A stretch of DNA of 64,000 nucleotides from Sandaracinaceae bacterium (GTDB lineage Bacteria; Myxococcota_A; Polyangia; Polyangiales; Houyiibacteriaceae). Under the pieces are notes generated by a model, which was not told the origin of the DNA, ran no database searches, and saw nothing but the letters and a program-made list of their open reading frames with translations. Positions 1 to 9,102 of the stretch are shown here, in pieces (the first letter of the stretch is position 1; each line of letters starts with the position of its first letter). Location of the stretch: positions 1 through 64,000 of the forward strand of contig JADJJE010000029.1 of the NCBI GenBank assembly GCA_016706685.1. Direction: 5' to 3'. A program made the position numbers and the translations under genes.

Positions 1-52
1 CGTATTGCGCAGAAGTCGGTTTATGTAAACACTCCGAACAGATGCTTGAGAC

Positions 53-73
53 GATTCATGAGGACTATGGGCC
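53..73 (+). repeat. short dispersed repeat, copy 1
   Basis: This stretch begins with GATTCATGA and ends with CTATGGGCC. It matches 2124-2144 at 18 of 21 positions without gaps. It lies just beyond the 3' end of the minus-strand lipoprotein gene that stops at 87. The GATTCATGA core is also found at 9066 and 11364. Function unknown; it could be a short repeat or part of a 3' untranslated region. Confidence 0.35.
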
Positions 74-86
74 ATCGCCCGCGAGG

Positions 87-995
87 TCACAATACACGGA
101 CCATGCAGGACGGCTGTCCGTCGCAACCGCCGCAGTTGCGGCAGTTGGGCGTCGCCCATGTAGCCCACGCACGCATCATGCCCTCGAAGGTCGACGCTCC
201 GGGGGTGAAGGTCCCCGCGAGATCATCGCATTCCGCTTGCGTTTGCGATGTGCCCGGGCCTGGGGCCGCGATTACGGTGATGTCCTCTTGCGTGCCCGAC
301 CACGTGGTCGTCGCACTTGAGTCGCTCGAGGGGCCGCCGCAGGCTTGGGCCGCCGCAAGGTCGTGCGTCACGGTCATGGTCGCGGGGCCGTTGGACGCGG
401 TCGCTCGGAAGGTGCAGTCCGTGAAGTTGCCAGTGTCCTGGTAGATGGCGTGGAAGCGCAGCTCGAAGGTGTTCACCTCCACCTCGGCGAGCAGTCGATC
501 GGCGTCTCCCAGGAAGGCGGCTGGCGAGTACGTGGCGGTGGCGGTGGTGGTGACGAGGACCGGGCAGCCGGTCGCGCACGGAGCGATACCTTCATCACAG
601 ACGACGACCCGCTGCAGGTAGGTCGGGAGCGCCGCACTCACGACTTCGTGTGGGAGGCAGGCCACTCCGGAAGTCAGGAAGTCCTCGAGGGCGTCCGTCG
701 CGCAGGTCGAACTCGCACAAGCCCCGGTGCCCACACACGCACCCTCTTCGCAATGGTCGTCGGTCGAGCAGCCGTCACCGTCATTACATGCGCTCGCAAC
801 GGACACGGGAGTGAACACACAGCGCTGCGACTCGCACGTGTCGGTCGTGCACACGCTCTCGTCGTCGCAGTCTTCGACCCCGTTGCAGCGAATCTGCACG
901 CCGCCATCGCCCATGGAGGAACCGTCACCCGGGCTACAGCCGCCGAGCCCCAACCCACCCATCACCACGAGAAACGAAGCAATCCCATGACGCAC
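87..995 (-). CDS. Cys-rich predicted lipoprotein
   Basis: A 302-residue protein with a GTG start, a short hydrophobic N-terminus and a lipobox-like GLGGC, with the acylated Cys at about residue 20. Residues about 35-100 are very rich in Cys in CxxxxxC patterns (for example CNGVEDCDDESVC), like the Cys-rich repeats of secreted myxobacterial proteins. The C-terminal part carries more spaced Cys pairs (NCRNCGGCDG near the end), which suggests a disulfide-stabilised extracytoplasmic domain. No catalytic motif is recognised. It is likely anchored in the outer or inner membrane and exported by Sec. Gene reality is supported by the lipoprotein signal, the Cys spacing and the strong GC bias at third codon positions. 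Function is unknown. Confidence 0.75.
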   Translation of the reverse strand: MRHGIASFLVVMGGLGLGGCSPGDGSSMGDGGVQIRCNGVEDCDDESVCTTDTCESQRCVFTPVSVASACNDGDGCSTDDHCEEGACVGTGACASSTCATDALEDFLTSGVACLPHEVVSAALPTYLQRVVVCDEGIAPCATGCPVLVTTTATATYSPAAFLGDADRLLAEVEVNTFELRFHAIYQDTGNFTDCTFRATASNGPATMTVTHDLAAAQACGGPSSDSSATTTWSGTQEDITVIAAPGPGTSQTQAECDDLAGTFTPGASTFEGMMRAWATWATPNCRNCGGCDGQPSCMVRVL

Positions 996-1328
996 GCCGA
1001 CCCCTGTCTTGGACTTGACGGGAAGTGTGCCAGAAGGTGTTGGCGTCTGTCACCTCGTCGTCGACGGCAATCCCACACTCATGGATGCCGCGTGCAGGGG
1101 AGGGTGCTTTGCTGGCTGCTACGCGTTGAGTCTGGGGGCTGGCGCCTCCGGCAGCGTGCAGCCCCCGGCAGCAAGCGTGCTGCAGCCGCGATGTTCGGCG
1201 CTCTCACGCGGGACGCGGGGCTGGACCCACGTTGGAGGGAGCTCGCGCGTGCCATACCGGAGTCATCACCCCTCCATCGCTCTGCAGCGTGGTTCCTGGA
1301 GCCCGTAGAGGAGTCCTAGTCGCTCGGC

Positions 1329-1486
1329 CTAGTGCACGATCTCGATCGCGGCGTCGGGGACCACCGCGCGGTAGAGCTGCTCGGCCTCGGGCGACGACAC
1401 CCCAATGCAGCCCCCTCGGTCAATCCCACCTCCACCTCTCCGGACCTGCTGCGGGCCATGGCCGAACCGAGTACCCTCGCTCCAGC
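1329..1486 (-). pseudogene. 3' remnant of an L,D-transpeptidase (YkuD) gene
   Basis: Reading the minus strand towards a TAG at 1329-1331 gives a stretch ending GCIGVSSPEAEQLY...EIVH. It is preceded by a GHG with 17 residues from the His to the Cys. That layout matches the end of the YkuD catalytic domain (His, then 14-17 residues, then [ST]HGC, then a short tail), with Gly in place of the His before GC. Only about 50 codons are readable and there is no start, since the + strand gene at 1487 occupies the upstream sequence. The rest of the 996-1486 gap shows nothing recognisable. Alternative: chance similarity of a GC-rich frame. Confidence 0.45.
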
Positions 1487-2125
1487 ATGGGCTGGAACGC
1501 ACTGTTGTTCGGAGAGCTGGAGTTTCCCCCGGAGGGGGTCGAGACGTGGACTGCGCTGATCGTCGAGCCCGGTGAGTTCAAGGACAAAGCCTGGAAGCGC
1601 TCGCCGTGGATGGGGGACCCAACCGAGAGTACGACTGTCGCCGGTGTACTTGCGAAGCTCGCCGAGCACTCCCGCTGGTGCGAAGAGGAGCTTCGAATGG
1701 CCGACCATCAGTCCGTCCGCATCGAGGGTAACCGGCTTTCCATCCGTGCCTCGATCAACGAGGACGACTTCCGGAGCTACGCTGGCGACATCGCCACCAT
1801 GCTGCGACTCGCGGCGCGCGTCGGTGCACGCGGCGAGTACGTCGCCATCGCGGGCGACGACATGGCGGGCGAGCGGCTCGTGCTGGACGCCAAGGGCAGT
1901 CATTGCGAACCGGTTGATCTGATGGGCGCACTGACTGGAGGCGAGGTTCCCGAGAGCACGCTCGACTACGCCTCCGTGATTCCGGAGCTGTTCGCGACGA
2001 CGGCTGCGGCGGCAAAACGCCACGCCGAGATCCGGAGCACCCTCGTCGGGAAGGGTGCGGCTGCGAAGGCGAAGAAGGGTAGGGCCGCGAAGAAGGGCAG
2101 TGCTTCGAATACCCGCGATCAATGA
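1487..2125 (+). CDS. hypothetical protein with Lys/Ala-rich tail
   Basis: A 212-residue protein starting MGWNALLFGELEF. The first 180 residues are acidic and mixed alpha/beta in composition, with no recognised family. The last 25 residues are a basic tail (AAAKAKKGRAAKKGS), like the histone-H1-like tails of several myxobacterial proteins, which could bind nucleic acid or be disordered. No signal peptide is visible, so it is probably cytoplasmic. Its TGA stop overlaps the repeat copy at 2124 and the end of the convergent gene at 2119. A similarly built protein with a basic tail is encoded at 48420. Function is unknown. Confidence 0.7.
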   Translation: MGWNALLFGELEFPPEGVETWTALIVEPGEFKDKAWKRSPWMGDPTESTTVAGVLAKLAEHSRWCEEELRMADHQSVRIEGNRLSIRASINEDDFRSYAGDIATMLRLAARVGARGEYVAIAGDDMAGERLVLDAKGSHCEPVDLMGALTGGEVPESTLDYASVIPELFATTAAAAKRHAEIRSTLVGKGAAAKAKKGRAAKKGSASNTRDQ

Positions 2126-2557
2126 TTCATGATGCCTATGGGCCGGAGTCGCTCGAGTTCGAAGATGATCGGACCGTGTCCTGCGAAGTGCCGCTGCTCG
2201 AACGTGAGCCGGTCGCCCCTCACACGAGGCCGAGTAGGAACCGTCCGCGTGCAGCTCGATGACCACCAGACGCACTGGCTCCCAGGGGCGCGTCTGGGTG
2301 CCCACCCACGCGCCGACCATTCCCGCCGCCAGCGCCTTCAGCTCCGCATTGGGGGCGTCCACGCCGTATCCACCGACCGTCGGCACCGACGTATCGACAC
2401 CCGGGGGGAGAGTGGAAGCTTCCGCGCACGCGAGAGGGTTCTCGGGATCGAAGGCGGGACCGGGGCTCTCCGGCTCAGCGTCCGCGAGTTCGGCGCCAGC
2501 ATCGAGGTCGCCCACGCTCGACGACTCCTCCCGGGCGGCAGTCCGGGCGGAGCGCAC
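2119..2557 (-). pseudogene. small protein gene with a +1 frameshift
   Basis: The frame starting with GTG at 2557 reads an acidic, Pro-rich N-terminus and then a compact segment (MVGAWVGTQTRPWEPVR, then ELHADGSYSASCEG). After that it degenerates. Removing one base from the four-base G run (2215-2218 on + is CCCC) restores CEGDRLTFEQRHFAGHG and a natural end at RPIGIMNH followed by TGA at 2119-2121. The full product would be about 145 residues. The start is uncertain because a TAG lies just upstream in frame and no signal peptide is seen, although the segment resembles periplasmic lipoprotein domains. It overlaps the convergent gene ending at 2125. Either a sequencing insertion or a genuine frameshift. 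Confidence 0.5.
2124..2144 (+). repeat. short dispersed repeat, copy 2
   Basis: This is the second copy of the sequence at 53-73 (18 of 21 identical, starting GATTCATGA). It covers the overlapping ends of two convergent genes. The TGA stop of the + strand gene at 2123-2125 is immediately fused to the repeat, the same arrangement as at 11363-11372. Confidence 0.35.
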
Positions 2558-2625
2558 TCTCTAGCGAGAGCGGAGAGAGAGTTCGAGCCAGTGAGCGCCT
2601 CGCGCTGGCTGGCTCGGCGACATCG

Positions 2626-5600
2626 TCAGGGAATGTAGACGTTCTGTGAGCTGCCCGCGCTCCCATCCGCACTCGCTGTGGGTACACCCGTCGCACCCGC
2701 GTTGCCGCCACCGCCGCCCGTGGGCGTGCCGTCGGGAACCGCGAACGTGTTGCTCGTGAGGTAGTCGATGGTCGCGCCCATGGGAAGGCCGGCCACAGCC
2801 ACACCGATGGACGCGCCGCCGCACCCGCCACCACCGCCGCCGCCCGTGCCACCGATGCCGCCGCGTCCGCCGTTTCCGGCACGAAAGGGAACCCAGAAGC
2901 CGTTGGAGTTGCCGCCGATGCCGCCGTTGCCACCGGTACCGCCGCGTCCACCGGCGCCACCTTCGCCACCGTCGCCACCGAGGCCGCGCGCGACGACGTT
3001 GGCGTGAATCGTCGGCGGTGTGAGCGACATTCCGCCGGTGAAGAACACGAGGATGCCGATCGACGCACCGCCGGTGCCGCCTGATGCGCCGCCAGCGCCG
3101 CCACAGCCTCCTGCCCCCGAGCCACCCCCGGAGGCGCCCAGGCGGTAGCGTTGCGTCGTGTTCGCGCTGACGCCCGCGGGCATGTTCGCCATGGACGCCG
3201 TGTCGAACCCGCCGCTGGGGGCGCCCGTCCCGCCTCGTTGGCCAGCCGCGCCCTGCGCGCCGACCTGCGCGCTGCCAGGAACCCAGACACCCGCCACGAA
3301 GCTACCGAATCCACTCGCGCAGCCGAGGCCCTGTGAGCCCGCGTTGCCGCCGGCACCGGGACGTCCATCGCCACCCTCGAGCGGGACGATGGTGCTCGGG
3401 AAGCCGGCCTCCGTCATGTGGCTGTTGCAGGAGCTGCCCTGCGTTGCGCTGTCGCGCGTCCAGTGATAGCCGGGGTCCCCGTCCAGGCCCGGGATGGGAG
3501 GCGTGTACGACGGGAGCGGGAACACGGGGCACGTGGCGCTTCCGCCCAAGATGCCGCTCGCGCCACCGCAGGACGGGTTCGTGCCCGCTGCACCACCGAC
3601 GACCTGGCTTCCTCCGGGACAAGCGCCTGCCGGGCAAGTCTGGCCGGCGTCGGGCGGGTTGCTTCCGTTGCCGCCGTTGAGTACGGCGCCGCCCATCGAG
3701 AACACGCCGAAGCCGACGGCGCTGTTGGCGCCGCGCGCACCGCGACCGCCTTCGCCTCCGACGATGCGATTGTTCACCAGCGCGAGCGAGTCGTCCGAGT
3801 CGGTGATGTGCGCGGCGTACGTGGCGCCGCCGGGGCCGCTCGCGGGGGTGTAAGCCACGTCGTAGCCACGCAGCACGAAGCCGCTCACGACTGTCTCGCT
3901 AGGGCCCGTGATGCTGCTCGCGAAGATCGCGGCGGTGTACGTGCCGGGCGCGGGGGCCAATGGCGCGATGACCGTCGGGAAAGAGACGATGTTGCGTCGG
4001 GAGAAGTCGCTCGAGTACCCGCCATGCAGCTCCACGCCCTGCACGAGCGTGACGCTCTCCGTGTAGATGCCGGTGGCGACCAGGATGTAGGCCTTGGTGG
4101 ACGCCTGGAAGGCAGCCAGCGCTGCGCCGACGGTGGCGAACGGCTGCGCACGTGTGCCCGTTCCTCCCGGCGCCGCGCCGGCACGCACGAAGAGCGCGTC
4201 ACCGATCACGCCATCGATGCCGTCGCAGTTCTCATCCACGTACACGGCGCTCGCGTTCGGGTAAGTGCGCGTGCCCAACACGTCGACGAACTCGACGTCG
4301 GGGGGATCGACGTTGGTGTTCCCCGAGAGGCGCCGACACTCGCAGCCGTCGTCCGTGTCCTGGTTCGCATCGACCCAGTCGTAGTCGACGCCGGCGATGT
4401 TCTCGGAGACGCACATGTCGATCCGGCAGGCGGGCACCGGCAACGCCGTGTCGCACGACGCGATCGCGTGGTTCACGGCCGGCGTCCAGATGAAGTTGCA
4501 GTTGTTGCCGCACGCACCGCAGTGCTCAATGCTGGTGTAGCGACCGCCGGCGTCGGCGTACGGCTCGTCGATACTGCCATCGCAGTCGTTGTCCACACCG
4601 TCGCAGATCTCGGGGAGCAGGCCATCTGCCGAGCACGCGTCGAAGTCGTAGGTGTTGCCCAAGAGAGTGCAGATCTCGGTGCCGGGGCACGCGCCGGGGT
4701 CGACGAGGCACGGGCGCTCGAGGCCCTCGGTCGCCGCGGTACACGAGCACGTTCCGCCCGTCGGCACGCACTGCGAGTCACCCCCACCGATGTCGGAGCA
4801 GGTGTAGCCCGTGGGACACGTGGTTCCGTAGAGCGAGTCGGTGTCGCAGTCACGCGTGCAAGCGTTCACACCGGCGCCGATGTCGGCGCAGCGGCTCGTT
4901 GGCACGAGACAGTCGCCGTCGGTGGTGCAGGGCTGACAGAGGTTGTCGGGGAGGGGCAAGCACGCGATGCCATCCTGGAATGAGAAGTAGCCCGGGGCGC
5001 ACTCCGTCGCCCGACACGTGGGTGTGCCTCCGATGATCGCGCACTCCACGCCCGTCGCGTTGTTGAGGACGCGCTCGCAGTCGTTGCCGCACACGCCGCA
5101 GTTCTCCACGCTGGTGTAGTCGCCATTCGCGTCGACGAAGCCCTCGTCCACGAGCGTGTCGCAGTCGTCGTCACGCACGTTGCAGACCTCGTCCCGGCTC
5201 CCAGCACCGCCACACGGTTCCACGCAGAGGTCGTAGGCGAACTCGGAGTCGCCGCCCCGCTCGCACGCCCATCCCTCCGGGCAGCCGGTGTCGCAGAACT
5301 CGGAGCAGTAGCCCCCACCGAATGGGTCGGTGACGCACACCGTGCCCTCGCACTGGAACCCGAAGTCGCAGGCAGCGCCGTTCGGACGATCGTCCGGGGG
5401 GAGCCGGATGTCAGGCCCGTCGTACACGACGCAGGTTCCGTTCACGCACGAGAGCGGATCGGGACACTCCTCGTTGAACGCACACGTGCAGGTGAACATC
5501 ATGCAGTCGCGCAGACGGGGGTCCGTGTACTCGGTGCGCGTGACGACTTCCGTGTCGCACCCGCTCACCGCGATGGCCGAGAGGAGGGCCAGGCACGCGC

Positions 5601-5637
5601 CCAGCAGCTGGAGTCGGTTCTCAGTACGCATGGACAT
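2626..5637 (-). CDS. giant Cys-rich and Gly-rich lipoprotein, paralogue 2 of tandem pair
   Basis: A 1003-residue lipoprotein (lipobox AVSGC, Cys about 27). Residues about 40-440 are Cys-rich and contain acidic EF-hand-like motifs such as CDGVDNDCDGSIDE and NVRDDDCDTLVDE, each followed by a CGxCGNxC motif. These resemble the MopE-type putative metal-binding motif of bacterial surface proteins. Residues about 470-620 (ALFVRAGAAPGGTGT, then GIYTESVTLVQGVELHGGYS) look like the start of a right-handed beta-helix of the DUF1565/pectin-lyase fold. The remaining ~380 residues are dominated by GGxGG repeats. It starts inside the last codons of the upstream paralogue (17-base overlap), so the two are probably translated from one transcript. 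Probably cell-surface; no enzymatic role can be assigned. Confidence 0.85.
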   Translation of the reverse strand: MSMRTENRLQLLGACLALLSAIAVSGCDTEVVTRTEYTDPRLRDCMMFTCTCAFNEECPDPLSCVNGTCVVYDGPDIRLPPDDRPNGAACDFGFQCEGTVCVTDPFGGGYCSEFCDTGCPEGWACERGGDSEFAYDLCVEPCGGAGSRDEVCNVRDDDCDTLVDEGFVDANGDYTSVENCGVCGNDCERVLNNATGVECAIIGGTPTCRATECAPGYFSFQDGIACLPLPDNLCQPCTTDGDCLVPTSRCADIGAGVNACTRDCDTDSLYGTTCPTGYTCSDIGGGDSQCVPTGGTCSCTAATEGLERPCLVDPGACPGTEICTLLGNTYDFDACSADGLLPEICDGVDNDCDGSIDEPYADAGGRYTSIEHCGACGNNCNFIWTPAVNHAIASCDTALPVPACRIDMCVSENIAGVDYDWVDANQDTDDGCECRRLSGNTNVDPPDVEFVDVLGTRTYPNASAVYVDENCDGIDGVIGDALFVRAGAAPGGTGTRAQPFATVGAALAAFQASTKAYILVATGIYTESVTLVQGVELHGGYSSDFSRRNIVSFPTVIAPLAPAPGTYTAAIFASSITGPSETVVSGFVLRGYDVAYTPASGPGGATYAAHITDSDDSLALVNNRIVGGEGGRGARGANSAVGFGVFSMGGAVLNGGNGSNPPDAGQTCPAGACPGGSQVVGGAAGTNPSCGGASGILGGSATCPVFPLPSYTPPIPGLDGDPGYHWTRDSATQGSSCNSHMTEAGFPSTIVPLEGGDGRPGAGGNAGSQGLGCASGFGSFVAGVWVPGSAQVGAQGAAGQRGGTGAPSGGFDTASMANMPAGVSANTTQRYRLGASGGGSGAGGCGGAGGASGGTGGASIGILVFFTGGMSLTPPTIHANVVARGLGGDGGEGGAGGRGGTGGNGGIGGNSNGFWVPFRAGNGGRGGIGGTGGGGGGGCGGASIGVAVAGLPMGATIDYLTSNTFAVPDGTPTGGGGGNAGATGVPTASADGSAGSSQNVYIP

Positions 5638-8600
5638 TGGCGCTCGCTCCGTTCGAACCGTTCGTTCCCTGTGCTGCCCCCGGGCCGTACCCGCCGAGTC
5701 CGCCGGCCCCGCCGGTCAGCGTGGCGTTCGGAATCACGAAGGTGTTCGCGCTCGTGTACTGCGCGCTCGGGATGCCCGGGCCGCTGATGCCGAACGCAGG
5801 TCCTCCGCATCCACCGCCGCCGCCGCCGCCGTCACCGCCGTAGCCGCCCGAGCCGCCGTTGCCACCCGGCCCAGCGCCCCACGACTCCGCCGCCACCGTG
5901 CCGCCCAAGCCAGGGTTGCCGCCCGCGCCGCCTGCACCGCCAGCGCCACCGGCGCCGCCCGTGCCGCCGCGTCCGCGTCCGATCAGACTGCCCGTGATGC
6001 TGGGGCGCGTGCCCGAGGCGTTCACGATGTAGAATGCGAAGCTCGCGCCGCCCGAGGTGCCGGTCGCGCCCAGGTTGCCACCGCAACCGCCTGAGCCTCC
6101 GCCACCGCCTCCGCCCCCGAGGTCGCCCAGGTTCTGGCCGAGCGACGGCACCGTGCAGGTGGCGGGCTGTCCGTTCGTCGCCCAGCTGCCGGCACTGCCG
6201 CCTTGGCCGCCGAGTCCAGGGCCTCCCGCCGAGCCGACGGTCGCAGCACCGGGCGTCCAGACGCCGGCGACCAGTGTGCCGAACGTCATCGAGCAGCCCG
6301 CGCCACCCGTGCCGTTTCCGCCGTTTCCACCGTTCGCGCCATTGGGCCCGTTCCGGAGGGCCGGCGGTTGGAAGTCGTACTTGCAGTACTGCGCTCCGCC
6401 GCCGCTATACGTGCCTCGGCCACCGCCGTTGGTGTAGGTGCAGCCGGCTGCTGGCGCGCCCGCGACCTGTGGGTCGTTCGTGTCGGCCTCCATGCCCGCG
6501 CACGCCACGGCCGCCGAGCACGCGCCGTTCGTGCCCGCCGTGCCACCGACCGAGCTCTCTCCTGCGCAGTTGCTCGTGGCGCACTGGCGCGCGTTGCTGC
6601 CCGGGCCGCCTTGCGCGCCCGCTGCGCCAACGCCGCCTCCCGGGCCACTCGCGCCGTCGCCGCCGCGTCCACCGAGCACCTCGTCGTTGACGAACACGAG
6701 GGAGCTCGTGCAGTTCGACGTGATGACGGCGTAGCTGGGCACGCCCGCATAGGCCGCCCCGCTCGGCACGTCGTAGCCGCGGATGGTGAAGCCGGCGACC
6801 ACGGTGGCCTCGTCGATGTTCGCCGCGTACAGCACGCCGCTCGCGGCCAGGGTGGCTCCTGCTGCGGGCGCGGGGGCCGTGATGACCGTCTGGTTCAGGA
6901 CCAGGTTGCGCAGAGTGAAGTCGGCGCTGTAGCCGCCGTAGATCTCGACGCCCTCCACCAACACCACGCGCTCCGTGTAGGTGCCTGCGGCGACGAGGAT
7001 GTGGTCGTGCAAGGTCGGATCCCACGCCGCCAGCGCGGCGTTGATGGTGCCGAACGGGTTGGCCCGTGTCCCGTTGCCCGTGGCTCCCCGCCGAACGAAC
7101 AGCGCGCGCGCCTCGTTGCCGTCGATACCGTCGCAGTCGCGGTCGAGCGTGGCCAGCGACTCTGCGCTCGGGTAGGCGGCGAAGCGGTCGGGGTCGTCCG
7201 AGCCGTCGCTCACGGACGGGCACTCGCAGCCGTTGAGGTCGAGCGTGTCCATGTCCTGCCACGCATAGGTCGTCATGCACGCGCCCGCTTCGCACAGCGA
7301 GGTGGCTCCGTACGTGGACTGGCACGTCGCATCCACCGTGCACGCGCTGGTGCACGTGCTGCCGCGACAGAGGCCACCCGCGCCGCAGTCGCCGTCCACC
7401 GTGCAGGCGCGCACGCACTGGTCGAACGTCGTGCTGCACGAGGTCCCCGGGAACGCCGCGCACTCGGCGTCGCTCCGGCACGCGAAGCCGCCACCCACGG
7501 CAGTCTCGGTGCAGGCGTCGATCACGCAGTCGGGGCCGGCGCTCAGGTCGCAGACCGCGACCGCATGGTGGATCGCCGCGGTGAAGCGCGTGTTGCAGTT
7601 GTTGCCGCACTCGCCGCAGTTCGTGGCGGTGTCGTACGTCCCGCCCGACACGAAGTCATCGTCGATCGTGCCGTTGCAGTCGTTGTCGTTCTCGTCGCAG
7701 ACGTCCGTGGTGAAGCTGGTCTCGCAGCCCGTCCAAGCCGCGCCCGCGCCGTTCATGTTGCAGGTCTCGACGCCGAGGCAGACGGTGTCGTCCACGGAGC
7801 TGGACGTGCTGCACACCCGCATCAGCCCGACGGTGCCCGGCGTGCACTGGCAGCTGTCCGCGTCGGGCTCGCAGACCGAGCGGGCCCCGCGACCGGTGCA
7901 CGTGAATCCGTTGGGGCAGCAACCCTGGGCGCCCGTAGTTCCATCGCACGCTGGGTCGCCCGAAGCGTCGTCGCAATACTGGAGGCAGCGACGGCCTTCT
8001 CCGCCAACGTCCTCGCAGAGGTGGCCGACACCCGTGCCGCAGTCCGATGCCTGCGCGCAAGGCTGGCAGTTGGCGACCACGCGCGGAAGACAAACGACCG
8101 CCTGCCCCTGGGCGTTCACGTATGGCGCAAACCCGTCGGCGCAGCGAACGGGCTCGCACGTGAAGCCGTCGTCGTGCAGCACGCACTCGGTGGCGCCGTC
8201 CACGGGCACACCACCCACGCTCTCTAGGTTCGAGAGCAGCGAGCCGCAGTCGATCGCACACGAGCCGCAGTGAGAGGGCGTGCTGAACGCGTCGTCGCTC
8301 CCGAGGAAGTTCTCGTCGGCGGTTCCGTCGCAGTCGTCGTCCCGGCCGTTGCACTGCTCGAACTCCGGCGGGCGGACGCCGCAGCCGTCGCCGATGATGC
8401 CGCCGTCCGGGTCGATTGATCCGTCAGGCCCCGCGTCGGCGTAGACGACCCGGGGAACGCACATTCCGTCGACGCAGTTCGTGCGGATCGGATCCGCGCA
8501 GTGCGAGGTGGCCCTGCACTCGCAGGTCCCGGCGTCGAGGCAGCCCTCGTCGAGGTCCGGGACTTCGTTGATGATCGTCTCCGTGTCCGTACAACCCACG

Positions 8601-8662
8601 GATACGCTTGCGAGGAGCGCAAGCACGACTATGAGCACGCGCACGGGTTTCGACGAGGCCAT
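5621..8662 (-). CDS. giant Cys-rich and Gly-rich lipoprotein, paralogue 1 of tandem pair
   Basis: A 1013-residue protein with a lipoprotein signal (SVGC, Cys about 24). It has the same order of parts as its downstream neighbour. A Cys-rich half carries CNGRDDDCDGTADE and ENDNDCNGTIDD metal-binding-like motifs. A beta-helix-like stretch follows (ALFVRRGATGNGT, GTYTERVVLVEGVEIYGGYS). A Gly-rich half full of GGNGGNG and GAGGAGG repeats ends in NGASANVHAY, compared with GSSQNVYIP in the neighbour. The two are clear paralogues from a tandem duplication. It differs by an extra Cys-rich insertion near residues 380-450. Metal-stabilised, surface-exposed and non-catalytic is the best guess. Confidence 0.85.
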   Translation of the reverse strand: MASSKPVRVLIVVLALLASVSVGCTDTETIINEVPDLDEGCLDAGTCECRATSHCADPIRTNCVDGMCVPRVVYADAGPDGSIDPDGGIIGDGCGVRPPEFEQCNGRDDDCDGTADENFLGSDDAFSTPSHCGSCAIDCGSLLSNLESVGGVPVDGATECVLHDDGFTCEPVRCADGFAPYVNAQGQAVVCLPRVVANCQPCAQASDCGTGVGHLCEDVGGEGRRCLQYCDDASGDPACDGTTGAQGCCPNGFTCTGRGARSVCEPDADSCQCTPGTVGLMRVCSTSSSVDDTVCLGVETCNMNGAGAAWTGCETSFTTDVCDENDNDCNGTIDDDFVSGGTYDTATNCGECGNNCNTRFTAAIHHAVAVCDLSAGPDCVIDACTETAVGGGFACRSDAECAAFPGTSCSTTFDQCVRACTVDGDCGAGGLCRGSTCTSACTVDATCQSTYGATSLCEAGACMTTYAWQDMDTLDLNGCECPSVSDGSDDPDRFAAYPSAESLATLDRDCDGIDGNEARALFVRRGATGNGTRANPFGTINAALAAWDPTLHDHILVAAGTYTERVVLVEGVEIYGGYSADFTLRNLVLNQTVITAPAPAAGATLAASGVLYAANIDEATVVAGFTIRGYDVPSGAAYAGVPSYAVITSNCTSSLVFVNDEVLGGRGGDGASGPGGGVGAAGAQGGPGSNARQCATSNCAGESSVGGTAGTNGACSAAVACAGMEADTNDPQVAGAPAAGCTYTNGGGRGTYSGGGAQYCKYDFQPPALRNGPNGANGGNGGNGTGGAGCSMTFGTLVAGVWTPGAATVGSAGGPGLGGQGGSAGSWATNGQPATCTVPSLGQNLGDLGGGGGGGGSGGCGGNLGATGTSGGASFAFYIVNASGTRPSITGSLIGRGRGGTGGAGGAGGAGGAGGNPGLGGTVAAESWGAGPGGNGGSGGYGGDGGGGGGGCGGPAFGISGPGIPSAQYTSANTFVIPNATLTGGAGGLGGYGPGAAQGTNGSNGASANVHAY

Positions 8663-9102
8663 GGGTCCAATCTACAAGGGCCAATGGTGACTTGCGGAGG
8701 ATTTCAGGGCACGCGCTGCGGTTCGGTGTGTGGATGTGCTCGACGGGGTGCAGTGACCCACGTGTGGGTTCGAGCTGACCGACAGCGTTGTCAACGTGCG
8801 TTAGAAATGTCGGTCAGAAAGTTCATTAGAAATGTCGGGTCCACTGTAGGTGCGTGAGGGGTAGAGGCCGTCCGCTCGCCAGTTCAGAGCGCAAAGGTCA
8901 GGACGAGGCGGCGTGCTCTAGGCGGCCTCTCGAGAGCGTGCGCTCACGATAGCCCTCGCGCCCAAAGCTCCGCTCGTGCCAACCTGACAAGGCCGACAGG
9001 GGCTGCATGCGCGCTGGCCGGCAGCGTACCGGTTCGTGTAAACTCTGCGAGCACCGGATCCGAATGATTCATGATTCACACGCTGGAATTCTTGACTTGA
9101 AA
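8663..9102. other. 440-bp gap with no gene
   Basis: Upstream region of the minus-strand giant lipoprotein genes. No convincing coding frame was found. It holds two direct copies of a 13-mer at 8801 and 8826, a 9-bp inverted repeat (CTGACCGAC at 8775 with GTCGGTCAG at 8809), and one copy of GATTCATGA at 9066. The promoter of the 5621-8662 gene must lie here, but no box could be assigned with confidence. Confidence 0.5.
8801..8838. repeat. direct repeat TTAGAAATGTCGG x2
   Basis: Two exact 13-base copies (8801-8813 and 8826-8838), 25 bases apart. They are overlapped by an inverted repeat CTGACCGAC/GTCGGTCAG (8775-8783 and 8809-8817). Repeated AGAAATGTC sequences remind me of the multi-repeat ends of some IS-element families, but no transposase is nearby. 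Likely a decayed transposon end; a regulatory binding site is the alternative. Confidence 0.4.

Noticed and set aside
8675..8695. Sequence ACAAGGGCCAATGG as a third copy of the hairpin-element edge
   Set aside because: The match to the edge sequence is short and gapped; not distinguishable from chance.
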